Below are positions 21,640-30,892 of a stretch of DNA of 36,803 nt, piece after piece. The position numbers and the translations under genes were made by a program. The notes under the pieces are model-generated. The model saw only the letters and a program-made list of their open reading frames with translations. It was not told the DNA's origin and did no database searches. This DNA comes from Chara braunii. Taxonomy: Eukaryota > Streptophyta > Charophyceae > Charales > Characeae. Every line of letters starts with the position of its first letter. The first letter of the stretch is position 1. Location: NCBI GenBank assembly GCA_003427395.1, contig BFEA01000010.1, positions 4,985,719 to 5,022,521 of the forward strand, given 5' to 3'.

Positions 21640-22330
21640 TCTTCCGCTAGAACGCGGATAGATTCATCCCTCCTTTCTAACTCCAACTCTACTAACCTAC
21701 ATCTAAAACTAACAATACCATTAAATTTGCGACATTTAAAAACCCCTACCTATAACTCTATTTCACCCGATTCCATAGAGAATCGAGTGAAAGCTTCACT
21801 TCCCGTTTCCGCCATATCTACTGATCCCGATACCTCCGCGCAGTATCTTTTTCATCTAACTCTCACCCTACTTAACTAACTCCAAAACTAACTTCACTAA
21901 CAGGCTCGTTCGGGCCTAAAACCTTCAAATCGAGTCTCCCCACATCAAGAACGACCGAGAACCGGCCGTGTACACTAACTTCCTCTCCCACCCACTTCTT
22001 CACCCACCATAGCTCGCCGCGCACTGTTTTTTTTTCATCTATCTCTACTCTTGCTCTACTAACCTCAAAACTAACCACACTATCCGTTTTGCCCGGGGCA
22101 AAAACCCTGGGATCGCATCTCCCTCCGCCCGATTTCGTCAAGAATCGAGCGGAATAGAAGATTTCATCCTCCTCTACTCCCTCACTCCCGCCATATCCCC
22201 TGCACCGTCCTTTCCTACAAGCTACACTCCTACTACTTTAGCATCGAATCTAACCTCGCCATGCAATTCGCCCGGCCCCAAAACGACGGGAACGCCCCCT
22301 CCCCCGCCTGATTGCGTTGAGGGTGGAAGG
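21640..22330. repeat. Diverged ~180-bp tandem repeats with a hairpin per unit
   Basis: Anchors 'AAAACTAAC' or its variants recur near 21705, 21885, 22067 and 22250, about 182 bp apart. Each unit has a palindromic core whose arms differ: ATGAATC/GATTCAT plus CCGC/GCGG near 21636-21670, CAC..GATTC/GAATC..GTG near 21764-21790, and CGC-CGATT/AATCG..GCG near 22126-22152. The array is C-rich on plus and non-coding. Confidence 0.7.
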
Positions 22331-22424
22331 AGCCATGCTCTCCTCGCTGTAACACACCCCGCCTGGCTCCGCCATCGCCCCTGTCCACTCTCGCACGAAC
22401 CTGGCGGGGACCATGTCCAGGTTC
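22329..22424. repeat. Two perfect inverted repeats
   Basis: GGAGCCA (22329-22335) pairs with TGGCTCC (22364-22370). GAACCTGG (22397-22404) pairs with CCAGGTTC (22417-22424) around a 12-base loop. Confidence 0.85.
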
Positions 22425-22429
22425 ACCCA

Positions 22430-24166
22430 CCCCGGCTTTTCCTACTTCTGCCTCCCTCAGCGTCCGCCCGGCAGTCGCCCTGCAGCGAACTGTCCGTCGG
22501 CCCCCTCTCTCTCCGCCTGCACCCGCCGCGCCATCCCGTCCAGGTTCATCCACGCCCTCCTTGCCCAATGTAGCTAGCGCAGCTCCCAGCATCCACTGTG
22601 ACCCGCTCCGTCTTGACAGACGGTCCCAGTCACATCCTCCCCCGGCTTTCTCCTCCACCGCCCATCGCTCCCAGTCACCCGCTGCGTACTCCACTTCCTA
22701 CCTCGCTGCTCCGCTTTTGCGCCTGCTGCCTGCATCTCGTACTGCCCGCCCCCACGGCTTACATAGCGAAACCTCCTCGGCCGTTGCGCGCTGCCCCGAG
22801 GGAACTGCGGGGGGGAACCAGCTACGGCGAGTCAGATGGTTCAACGGGACTGTCGCCCCTATACCCCCACCCGACGAACCATCCGCATGCCGCAGCAACA
22901 CATCTGCCTCCCCTCCCCCAAACTTCCTCTGTGTGTGGGCGCACTTGGCGCAGGAACCCATCCGGGTTCATTACACAGATTCCATCAGCCTGCGGCCCCC
23001 CTACAGTCTCCGCATGTTCACTCCGCCCAGGTGGAGTGCTCCAACCCTTCGGGCCCCCAATGGTCGAGCTCCTCCACAGGTAAGCGGACCGCGGCATCAA
23101 GGGCACCGGGCCACTGCAAGGCCTGCAATGCGCGTCTAGGTTAGGGGAGCCCCAGTGCATCTCTTGGTGGTTGTGGCCAACACTTCAATGGGGCCTTTGA
23201 AGGCCGAATTGGAGATGATAACGTGTGGTCCGCAGCATCTCATAGCACCGCTGTGGGCCTCGCCACAGTCCCCTGGGTACCGCCCACCAACTCGCAGATC
23301 TCAACGGGCACGCTCACACTCAACCTCTGGCAGCAACCCGCGGGTGGCAGCACCCTTGCGGACATGCCCCCACCATTCAGTTTGCTTTCGCCTTGCGGGC
23401 TAATCACCCACCGGCTCGCATGCACATTCGTATTCCCAAGAGGACCAGAGAGAGGAACTTTGTCCATATCCCGAGCCCGAGGAAATCCAAACGGGCCCGC
23501 CCAAGGAGACACGTGCTCAAGGTCTTTGACCGTCGCGACGATTTCCAGATCCGACGTCGCGCCTAAGTCAAGGGATACTAAGGTAAAAATAATAAGGCAA
23601 CAAAATTTAATTGCGAATATGTTAGCCCAGTCCTAATGCCGCCGACGGCAACCAGAGGGGATGGCCCCACCGGGCTCTCAACCCCTCGGCCCCCTCGCGT
23701 CACTCTTATATCCTCACGTCGTCACCGCTCAATCTCGATCCCTGACTCTCCCCGATGAAGTCTAATATCGTAACCGGTAGCGCTGGGCCCGAGGCTGGGT
23801 CTAGCTCTGACGGAAGCCAGAATAAACGAACACCCCGCGACGCGCCAACTTACGAAACGCCTTCAGAAGTCATATTGTCGTCGATGCCGTCCTCCGTACA
23901 TACGCACAGGTCACAGGCGAGCACATCAATCGGCGAGACATAATATTTTTAATCCCTACTTAATCGGAAGGGAAATTCTGGCCGACGATCCCACCGACCT
24001 TTCGGTCATCGACAAATAAAAAGATCACGCGCGCCTCAAATCCGCGCGCCCACACACTCTTTACTCTAGTCAACCATCAACCGCATAGACAACGAACCCT
24101 GCCGCGACTCGCGCGGTATGCTTAATTTTTAAACCAAAAACTATTTTCTGCCATCTGCAAAAACCA
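22430..24166. other. CpG-rich right part of the insert
   Basis: No recognisable protein. Open frames of up to 192 codons are Pro/Ser/Arg/Ala-rich, overlap one another in several frames, and look like GC-composition artefacts. Small hairpins recur, for example CCGTC/GACGG near 22607, GAACCC/GGGTTC near 22961 and ACCGA/TCGGT near 23995. Confidence 0.5.
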
Positions 24167-24196
24167 GGGCGGATACCCTTGTAAGGGTATTCGCCC
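24167..24196. repeat. 14-bp stem, 2-base loop hairpin at the insert's end
   Basis: GGGCG-G-ATACCCTT (24167-24180) pairs along its whole length with AAGGGTAT-T-CGCCC (24183-24196), including one G-T pair, around the loop GT. It stops five bases short of the CGACA terminus at 24201. Confidence 0.93.
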
Positions 24197-24201
24197 CGAC
24201 A

Positions 24202-24951
24202 TCGGATCTCTTGTGGGATCTGCAAGGGTGGTAAATCAGAACCTGGTGCAAGCATATCAGACTGCATCGGTGCAACCAAAACAATAGGATTTGAAGTAGA
24301 ACCGTTTGAACGGAAGCAAATTCAGTAGAGATAGAAGTAGTTGCGTTGAAAGCAGAAACAACATACAAAGTAGAACCATTATGTACAACAAAAATAAAAG
24401 GCGCATGAGCAGGCCTAACAAAAGGATATATTCATTTGCTCATTATCTTTGTGCCTGCGCCACTTCTTGCATAATTTCATTGCATTGAGAAAAGTCACTT
24501 GGGACTCGCGCGGTTCGTCCAAGAGGATTGGACGCTTGATCCCCATGACATCTTTTACCATGAACTATGAGTCCTTCCACGTGGTTCTTTCGCATTGGGC
24601 CTACAACCAGCCTAAGCCAATAACCGCGTCGAAGGGGCACTTATCAAGGACATAGAAGTTCAGCTCATGTGTAATTGTGTGGTCTGCATCAAAGGTAGTG
24701 CGCACACCTTTGACTGCATATGTAGATGTGACAACCTCTTGGTTGCCCACCTGGGTCCGACAAGAATTCTGCAAAGTCGCTTGCTTCATTCCCAAATGTG
24801 TCTTACGAATGTCGTGGGGTGAGAAGTAGTTGGCGGTTACGCCACAATCAACCAATGTATGGATGTATCGGTCATTAATACAGAGCTTGAAGAAGATCAA
24901 CTTTGTTTTCCCCTGCGCGCGCTCTTGCTTCATCTGAGCCCAACAAAGCAA
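24202..24951 (-). pseudogene. pol: Element B protease and protease-RT linker
   Basis: Minus-strand protein similarity to retropepsins: INDRYIHTLVDCGVTANYFS, with the active-site Asp retained in a DCGVT context (family D-S/T-G-A, so Ala to Val). Then come KTHLGMKQATLQN, the HELNFYVLDKCPFDAVIGLGWL strand, and a linker ending near residues QIPQEI at 24202. Several stops and at least two frameshifts are present. The reading phase of the linker continues in the RT half at 16666 if the insert is removed. Confidence 0.75.
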
Positions 24952-25123
24952 GAGAGCACCAACTCCACCCTAGGCTCCTTGTAAGGGATATGCAGTTTTT
25001 CAACCTTGGAATCGGCATCAGATGGGGTCTCAAGAGAGGATTGTTGAGTGGGATCAGAGTCCGTAGAAGGACCTTCACTTACTTGTTCCGCCTCTCCTTC
25101 TGTAGAGTGTGTTGATTATATCT

Positions 25124-25510
25124 CTACCCCATTTGCTGGTTTCCCCACTGCAATCTGAAACACTGTTGGATTGAATGTCCCGGTTTAGTGCAATGCAGGC
25201 AAACCCCTTTCTTTATCTTGTGTTTCCACTCACTTTCACTAATCTGGAGATCTACCCATGGTTTTGTGGCAGGATCCTCAGGTTTAGGTGAAATCTTTGC
25301 TCCTTTGGGGAGGTGAATGTCACAACTGCCTGGACCCCAAATACGAAACTGACAGCAGAGGGCCTCTCGAGATTTGTTAGGCCCGCCTTCACTTAGGGCG
25401 GGCACTTCGGCAACAGGGCCCCCTAGGCCTGCCGAGGACCCAGATCCTCGCAGGTGGGTGTCATGTTCTTTGACATGCTGCCTCATTTTCAAACCTATCG
25501 TGTATTTCAT
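25124..25510 (-). pseudogene. gag: Element B gag C-terminal part with zinc knuckle
   Basis: A 128-codon minus-strand frame. It ends with a canonical nucleocapsid zinc knuckle CLHCTKPGHSIQQC (CX2CX4HX4C), preceded by the ESEWKHKIKKGV segment, which corresponds to the WRKRKERGV segment before the knuckle of element A. The N-terminal part is proline/glycine-rich and its authenticity is uncertain. Upstream gag sequence is lost beyond a T-rich tract at about 25525. A frameshift separates this frame from the protease. Confidence 0.7.
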
Positions 25511-25600
25511 AGTACAAAGCCTACTTTTTTTTTCTTTTTTCTTAATGAGAGAAACTGAACCTTAGGGTTCTGGCCCCTTTTCCATTCTGGGGAGCATCTG

Positions 25601-25752
25601 TCTGGTTCCTATTCACCGACAAATCACAAAGAATCACAACGATTACCCACTCACTCTCCTCCCCCTTATGGTGTAGACGACGGAAGGACAACATTGATTA
25701 CTTCCCAAAGGAAGGATGTACCACCCTTCACCCCTGCCTAACTTACCCTATT
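25601..25752. repeat. 150-bp direct repeat, left copy
   Basis: Matches 26611-26761 with moderate divergence. Shared landmarks are GGTTCCTATTC-ACCG, the CTCTCCT..CCCTTATGGTG block, ATTGATTACTTCC, and TCACCCCTGCCTAA at the end. The copies are 1,010 bp apart and bracket the MITE. Function unknown. Confidence 0.8.
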
Positions 25753-25794
25753 CTATTGGGATTCTGCTTTTATCCTAGCTCTGGAGTTTTTTGC

Positions 25795-26383
25795 ATGGCT
25801 ACGATCCGGACGTCCAGACCGTCGTCCAGACGGTCTGGATTCAGTCCGGACTCGAGACGTCCGGTCTGGAAGGTCCAAATCTGCCAAATTTCGATGGAAA
25901 AAAAAAAAAAAAAAAGGTCCAGGACCCTTCCCCATTGAGAAGACAAACCCCCAAATTGTTTTGGGGGTTTTCCAGGCCCGTTTATGCTTTTTTGGGGGGT
26001 CCGGACATGCTCTCTCTCTGTAATAATTTATTAGACACACCCAGTTTTTTAATTATTAATACTAATTTAATAGTTCATTACTTTTTATTAGTTTTTAAAC
26101 TTAAAGTTTTTTTTTAAGTTTTTTATAGTTTTTGAATTTTAACTCAAGTTTGGTTAGGAATTCTGACATGACTCTGAGGCAAAAGTGGTTTGCATTGTTA
26201 TTCTTCATAACATACTTTTCTTTCAGAATTTTTTATTTTTTTATTTTTATATTTTTTAATGGTCCGGACATTTCCGGACCTGCTTACCGGATGTGTCCGG
26301 AAGTCTGGGCGTCCGGACCCGACGCGGACATGCGTCCGGTCCCCGGACATGAGCTGTCCGGGTCCGGGTCCGGCGTAGCCATG
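25795..26383. mobile_element. hAT-like non-autonomous DNA transposon (MITE)
   Basis: Ends are inverted repeats: CATGGCTACG at 25795-25804 and CGTAGCCATG at 26374-26383, each followed inward by CCGGAC repeats. The first bases C-A-x-x-G fit hAT-family termini. Flanks GTTTTTTG and TCTTTTTG share six of eight bases, a plausible but imperfect eight-base target duplication. The interior is AT-rich, has an A-run at about 25899-25915, and has no transposase. Both ends are packed with GTCCGGAC palindromes, including a nested hairpin at 25805-25850 (11-bp stem TCCAGACCGTC/GACGGTCTGGA inside TCCGGAC/GTCCGGA). Confidence 0.7.
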
Positions 26384-26852
26384 TCTTTTTGTGATTGCCT
26401 ATGTAGACCGCAAACAACTTGTCCCTCTCAGGTCCTAGGCTGTCAGATTTTTTGTCCTCACTAGAACTGTTGCTTGGATCTTTTGCTCTGATCTAACTTT
26501 ACGCTTGGTAAAATCCTAAGCTCTAACTGGCTTTCCTCTCCCTTCCTGTAAGTGATTAATCATGGCCTAGCTACTACCTTAAACCCTAGTTATCCTTTTT
26601 TTTCCATCAGTCCGGTTCCTATTCCACCGGCAAATCCAAAACTTACATGAGAAGCTCACACACACTCCTCTCCCTTATGGTGGGAAGGCCCGAAGGATGG
26701 CATTGATTACTTCCGTACCGGAAGGATATACCCCCCCTCACCCCTGCCTAAGTTATCCTATAGCTACTGTTTCCTTATCTGTTTGCCATCTATCATTATT
26801 ACGCTGATTTTGGAGCTAGTTCAGTAATGTCATATAACTTAAGAGGGCGATG
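26384..26852. other. Short spacer before element C, with right copy of the 150-bp repeat
   Basis: Contains the right copy of the 150-bp repeat at 26611-26761. I see nothing else recognisable. It ends in GATG, the left target duplication of element C. Confidence 0.7.
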
Positions 26853-27803
26853 TGCAATGAACCCAGATCGTGAAGATACTTGTCCACAATGCAAGCCCAC
26901 ATGAATATCAACCTACTGATGATTATCAATAATCATAATCATGTCCAGATAGAATGAGATAGGAGACGAAGGAGAGAGAAGGGAGATTAGACTTAGAAGA
27001 AGAATAAAAGACAAATGCCCACTTCTGCTTCGGGCTCCCTCCTCGATTACCACCTCAAATAATCAATAGTCTGAACGCACATCTGAAGTTCTATTACAAT
27101 TTGCCACGTGGCACGTCAATCAGGCCCTCATCAGCGTACTGGAGCAATGTCGACCTCAAGATAATCAAGTACGTGTCCACGGTCGCCCCACAATCATGAT
27201 CTCCTCCCGAGTGACGATGAATCAGAACAGCAGTGCCAATCACGTAGACCAGCCACGTCAACAACAATACATGTGGCAGCGGCCACGTCAGCAGCGACGC
27301 GTGGCAGCTGCCACGTCAGCATGCCCTGAAGACAATAGTCAGCTAGTCACCATGCCGAGCCAGCAGCGCATCGCCGTAGTCACCCAAGTGCTAGTGCAAA
27401 GCCAGCGTCTAGCCAGTGTCGCAGCGTTGAGACAGCGTCGTCGTCAACGCGTGAAGTCAGCATTGACGCAAGACCGAATGAATGTCAAAGTCAGGAAGTC
27501 AGCGCTTATGTAGCGTTGTCGCAGGTCTGGACCCCGGATGCTGCATCCCTCAGCCGTCAAGATCTCATTGCATATGACGACCCAGATTGGCCTGAAACTG
27601 AATTCCTTTTGGCCTTGATGTTGTCTGGGTACCTGCGCACAACAAGTGAGTGTCTCCGACCAAGGGCCTGGGCGCAGTACCTTTGACTTGACAGTTGACT
27701 TAGACTTTTGACTTCCCACGGGCAGTGTGTGGTCACACTGCCGCCTGCGTCGTCTGGGCTTCGTTTCGAGGGCCTAGACTGCTGCAAAACACGGGTTACT
27801 GCA
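26853..27803 (-). repeat. 3' LTR of element C
   Basis: 951 bp, matching 34398-35393. On the minus strand it starts TGCAGTAACCCGTG and ends GGGTTCATTGCA. It includes the 14-base palindrome GTGGCAGCTGCCAC next to a CCACGTCAGC motif (about 27300-27320). It lacks a 30-bp tandem duplication and an 8-bp hairpin present in the partner LTR. Confidence 0.95.
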
Positions 27804-27842
27804 TTCCTGCCGACCCATTTTCAAGTTCAATCGCAGAAATAA

Positions 27843-29341
27843 CTAAGACTTCAACCCACGTTCATATGCAAATACAATACCCGGAGCAGTTTCAAGTAAT
27901 TCCCGTTTACTAAACCATCTGTCCTCAGATGGTGCCTGAGATTTGAAACATACCTTGAACTGCTTCTTGGGTCATCCACGTCCACCTGTAGAAAAATACC
28001 CATGCTCTATGATCCGGTCTACTTCATATCTGCCTTCGATGGATGGCGGAATCGTAGATGGTCTATTTGGAAACTCATTTCCTTTTACATAGGACAACAA
28101 TTTGGACGCGTGAAACACAGGATATGTTTTGAGGTGAGGGGAATATCAATACGATAAGATGGTCCCTCTGCATTCCCAATTATTTTGAGAACTTTCCAGG
28201 GTCCAAAATAGACAAGCAAAAGTTTATAGGACACATCTTCTTCCAACAAAAACTCTTTGGGCTTGACCCAGACTAGATCACCTTCCTTGAATGTTGATGG
28301 TCGGCGATGCTTGTTAGCTTGTTCAATCATTTGGTCCTGCGCTTTCTTCAGATTGTCCTTTACTTTCTTAATGTCTTCTTGAAATAATACAACATACTCT
28401 CGGGTCCCTGGAGGTATCCTAAGGAACTGGTCTCATGTTAGCACATCAATAGGACGCTTAGGTTTCTACCCCTTGTGCAGTGCATTAGGCGTACGCCCTG
28501 TAGTGGTATGAATACTACTATTGTATGCACTTGCTATTTTGGGTAAGTTCTCGTCCCAATCAATCTGATCGGGTCTCACATACATGCGCAAAAGTTGTGG
28601 GCACAAGCTGTTCATCAACTCACTTTGTCCATTCATTTCAGGGTGTCGCCCTGACGACATGGTCAGTTGCGTATCGTATGCTTCCATAAGCTTTTGCCAT
28701 GACATACTTGTGAACCTGGCATCATGATCAGATACAATGGAGAGAGGAAAACCATACTCAGTTACCCATCGCATCTGAAACTTTTGGATGACAAGTTTTG
28801 TTCGCGTCTTTGCGGGTAAGGGAATAAACATGGCATATTTAGAAGAAACGATCCACAATAACAATTACTTAACTATTGTCGTTCCGGCTTTTGGTGACGC
28901 TCATGAAGTGAATCGAGATAGACTCACCTGGTTCACTAGGAATGGTTCACTAGGAATCGGTAATGGTTTCAGAAGACCAAGTGGATTCTCATGTGAAGGT
29001 TTGTTCTTCTGACACACCAAACATGTACGAACATAAGTTAGTACGTCTTCTTTCAATCCCTTCTACTCAAAGTGTTCTCTAACTTCTGCGTAAGTTTTCT
29101 TGAAACCAAAATGTCCTTCAAAGTCATGACAGTCCCCAATCAGCAGACTTTTGATTTCTTTTTGATGAGGAATACACAATCTTTGTTCAGTTTTGTCTAA
29201 CAAGAAAAACAAACCATCGGTCACTCTATAGTGGGGAAGTAGAGATGGATCTTTCGCAAGGATATCGATGATAGGCTTCCAAATAGGATCAGTAGCATAT
29301 CCTTGACGAATTTTATCTTTCAGATCACTCCCAACGTCTAA
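27843..29341 (-). pseudogene. pol: Element C integrase with chromodomain-like tail
   Basis: Minus strand: zinc finger with HDFEGHFGFKKTYAEV (about 29090-29140) and TCLVCQKNK (about 29010-29035). In the core, VSDHDARF and HPEMNGQSELMN give the second Asp and the Glu. The first catalytic position reads SISIHF, so Asp appears to be His (28908-28910). A tandem duplication of about 14 bases near 28930-28958 shifts the frame beside it. The C-terminal part has YFGPWKVLK and YRIDIP, then YEVDRIIEHGY...QFKVCF and SKREL, the chromodomain-like tail, ending at the TAG at 27843. Multiple stops and frameshifts are present. Confidence 0.92.
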
Positions 29342-29946
29342 TTAAGAGACAATAGTACCAAAGAAATAACAACGTCTGGACAATGCATCTGCAACCGCGT
29401 TAGGCTTACCTTCGATAGTTTTCAATCCAAAATTAAAAGTATCAATGAATGCAGACCACCGTACTAGCTTATCGGAGAGTCTAGGCTGTGTCTTTATCCA
29501 CTTCAAAGTAGAGTGGTCTGAGTACACAATGAAGTGTCTTCCTAACAAGTAGTGCTTCCATGTGTCCAGCGCACAGACTAAAGCATATAGTTCCCTTTCA
29601 TAGGTGGAGTTGGCGACCTTTTCTGATGGTAGTCGTGCATACATAAACTCAATAGGTCTATAACCATTGCCATCATTTTGTTGAAGGACTGCACCAATTC
29701 CACACTGACTTGCATCAGTAGTAACGATGAAGGGAAGAGACGATTCAACAATTTTCAGAACAGGGTAGTGAGTCAACGCATACTTTGTTTTCTTGAAGGA
29801 GGAATCACAGTCCTTATCCCACAACCAGATAGTTCCTTTTTTCAATAATCTTCTTATTGGTGCGGCAATCTGTTAGAATTCCTTACTAACTTCTTATAAT
29901 AGCTTGCCAAACCAAGGAAAGATCGTAACTCAGTTACAGACTTAGG
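29342..29946 (-). pseudogene. pol: Element C RNase H
   Basis: Well-preserved 167-codon minus-strand frame at 29342-29845: FIVTTDASQCGIGAVLQQ, STYERELYALVCAL, YSDHSTLKWIKTQ and AVADALSRR, the four landmarks of gypsy RNase H. It would degrade RNA in the RNA-DNA hybrid during replication. The RT-RNase H connection (29946-29846) is frameshifted; PKSVTELRSFLG of the connection is readable just past a TGA. Confidence 0.93.
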
Positions 29947-30892
29947 TCATGACCAATCTCTAATTGTTGATATTTTCTTTTCTTCAAGCCTTAGGCCCTC
30001 CTTGTTCACTATATGTCCAAGGTATAAGACTTCAGACTTAGCGAACTCAGACTTCTTTGGGTTTTGTTTGAAGTTCCCCTCTTGCAACTTTCCTAATACG
30101 AGACGTAGATGTTTTTCGTGATCTTCTAGTGTCTTACTGTACACTAGAATGTCGTCGAGATAGACAATGACGAACTGGTCCAACCATTGATGAAACGGTT
30201 CATTCATAGATCTTTGGAAGGTCACTGGGGCGTTTGTCAGTCTGAAAGGCATAACCACGAACTCGTAGTGACCATACATGGTTCAGAACACAGTCTTATG
30301 TTGATCCGCGGGATCCACCTCGATCTGGTGGTATCCAAACTTTAGATCAATCTTACTAAAGAACTTGCAACCCTGCATCTGGTCCAACAAGTCTTTAATG
30401 CGTGGAAGTGGTTCGGCGTTCTTAACAGTGACAATATTCAACCCTCTGTAGTCAATACAAAAACGCAACTCACCTTCCTTTTTGGCCACAAATAGGATAG
30501 GGGCACCATAAGGAGAGGAGTTGGGGCGAATCCATCCTTTTTTTTGTTAAGTCCTGCAACTGCTTCTTAAGTTCGTCAAGTTCCCTATGAGACATTCGGT
30601 AGATAGGACCCTTGGGAATCTTACTGCACGGAATAATTTCAATTGTGTGCTTGATAGCACGTTCAGTTATTCCTGTTGGTTCAGTTTGCAGATCCTTATA
30701 CTCCTCAAGGAGTTTCTCAATCGAAGGAGGATAGGAAGTAGAACATTCACCTACCTTCTTCACTAAGACCATCATCACTACCTGTTTCAATTTCTTCTTT
30801 AAAACCATCGATCGAAATGTTGGGTAACTCATGCAACAGAAAGACAGATTAGAGTCAGACCCAGACTTATGATACAGTTTGATTGGTTTCAA
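29947..30892 (-). pseudogene. pol: Element C reverse transcriptase
   Basis: Minus-strand RT in three pieces. 30892-30470 has the N-terminal ...TERAIKHTIEIIPCSKIPKGPIYRMS. 30489-30283 has [12 protein letters not shown] and SKIDLKFGYHQIEVDPADQHKTVF. 30279-29947 has HYEFVVMPFRLTNAPVTFQ and an intact YLDD box at 30151-30162, then SEFAKSEVLYLGHIVNKEG. One frameshift (about 30480) and two TGA stops (30283 and at 29947) break it. Both stops sit where a CGA arginine codon would fit. Confidence 0.94.

Larger units (their letters stand above)
16667..24201. mobile_element. 7.5-kb non-coding insert with TG...CA ends inside element B
   Basis: The segment starts TGTCGCGCGC and ends CGCCCCGACA, so its ends begin TG and finish CA like an LTR or LTR element. 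The bases next to it on the minus strand are CCGA and CCGC, a possible four-base target duplication with one mismatch. The flanking protease-RT linker codons are in phase if the insert is removed. No gag, pol, transposase or other domain is recognisable within it. I could not find a pair of internal direct LTRs. It could be a large non-autonomous LTR derivative, a very large solo LTR with later insertions, or several nested elements. Confidence 0.5.
13852..25510 (-). mobile_element. Element B: minus-strand Ty3/gypsy remnant, split by an insert
   Basis: Reading the minus strand from right to left, gag zinc knuckle and protease (25510-24202) are followed, after a 7.5-kb non-coding insert (24201-16667), by RT, RNase H and integrase (16666-13945). 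The linker between protease and RT stays in frame across the insert junctions, so both halves are one element. Stops and frameshifts are far denser than in A, which marks B as older. The gag N-terminus and the upstream LTR are not recognisable. Confidence 0.8.

Noticed and set aside
22561-23139. 192-codon open frame in the CpG-rich region
   Set aside because: Overlaps several other long frames on both strands and has a Pro/Ser/Arg-rich composition without motifs; typical of GC-rich non-coding DNA.
27196-27513. 105-codon open frame in the LTR of element C (and its 145-codon counterpart at 34651-35088)
   Set aside because: Lies wholly inside the LTR, differs between the two LTRs by indels, and has no domain.
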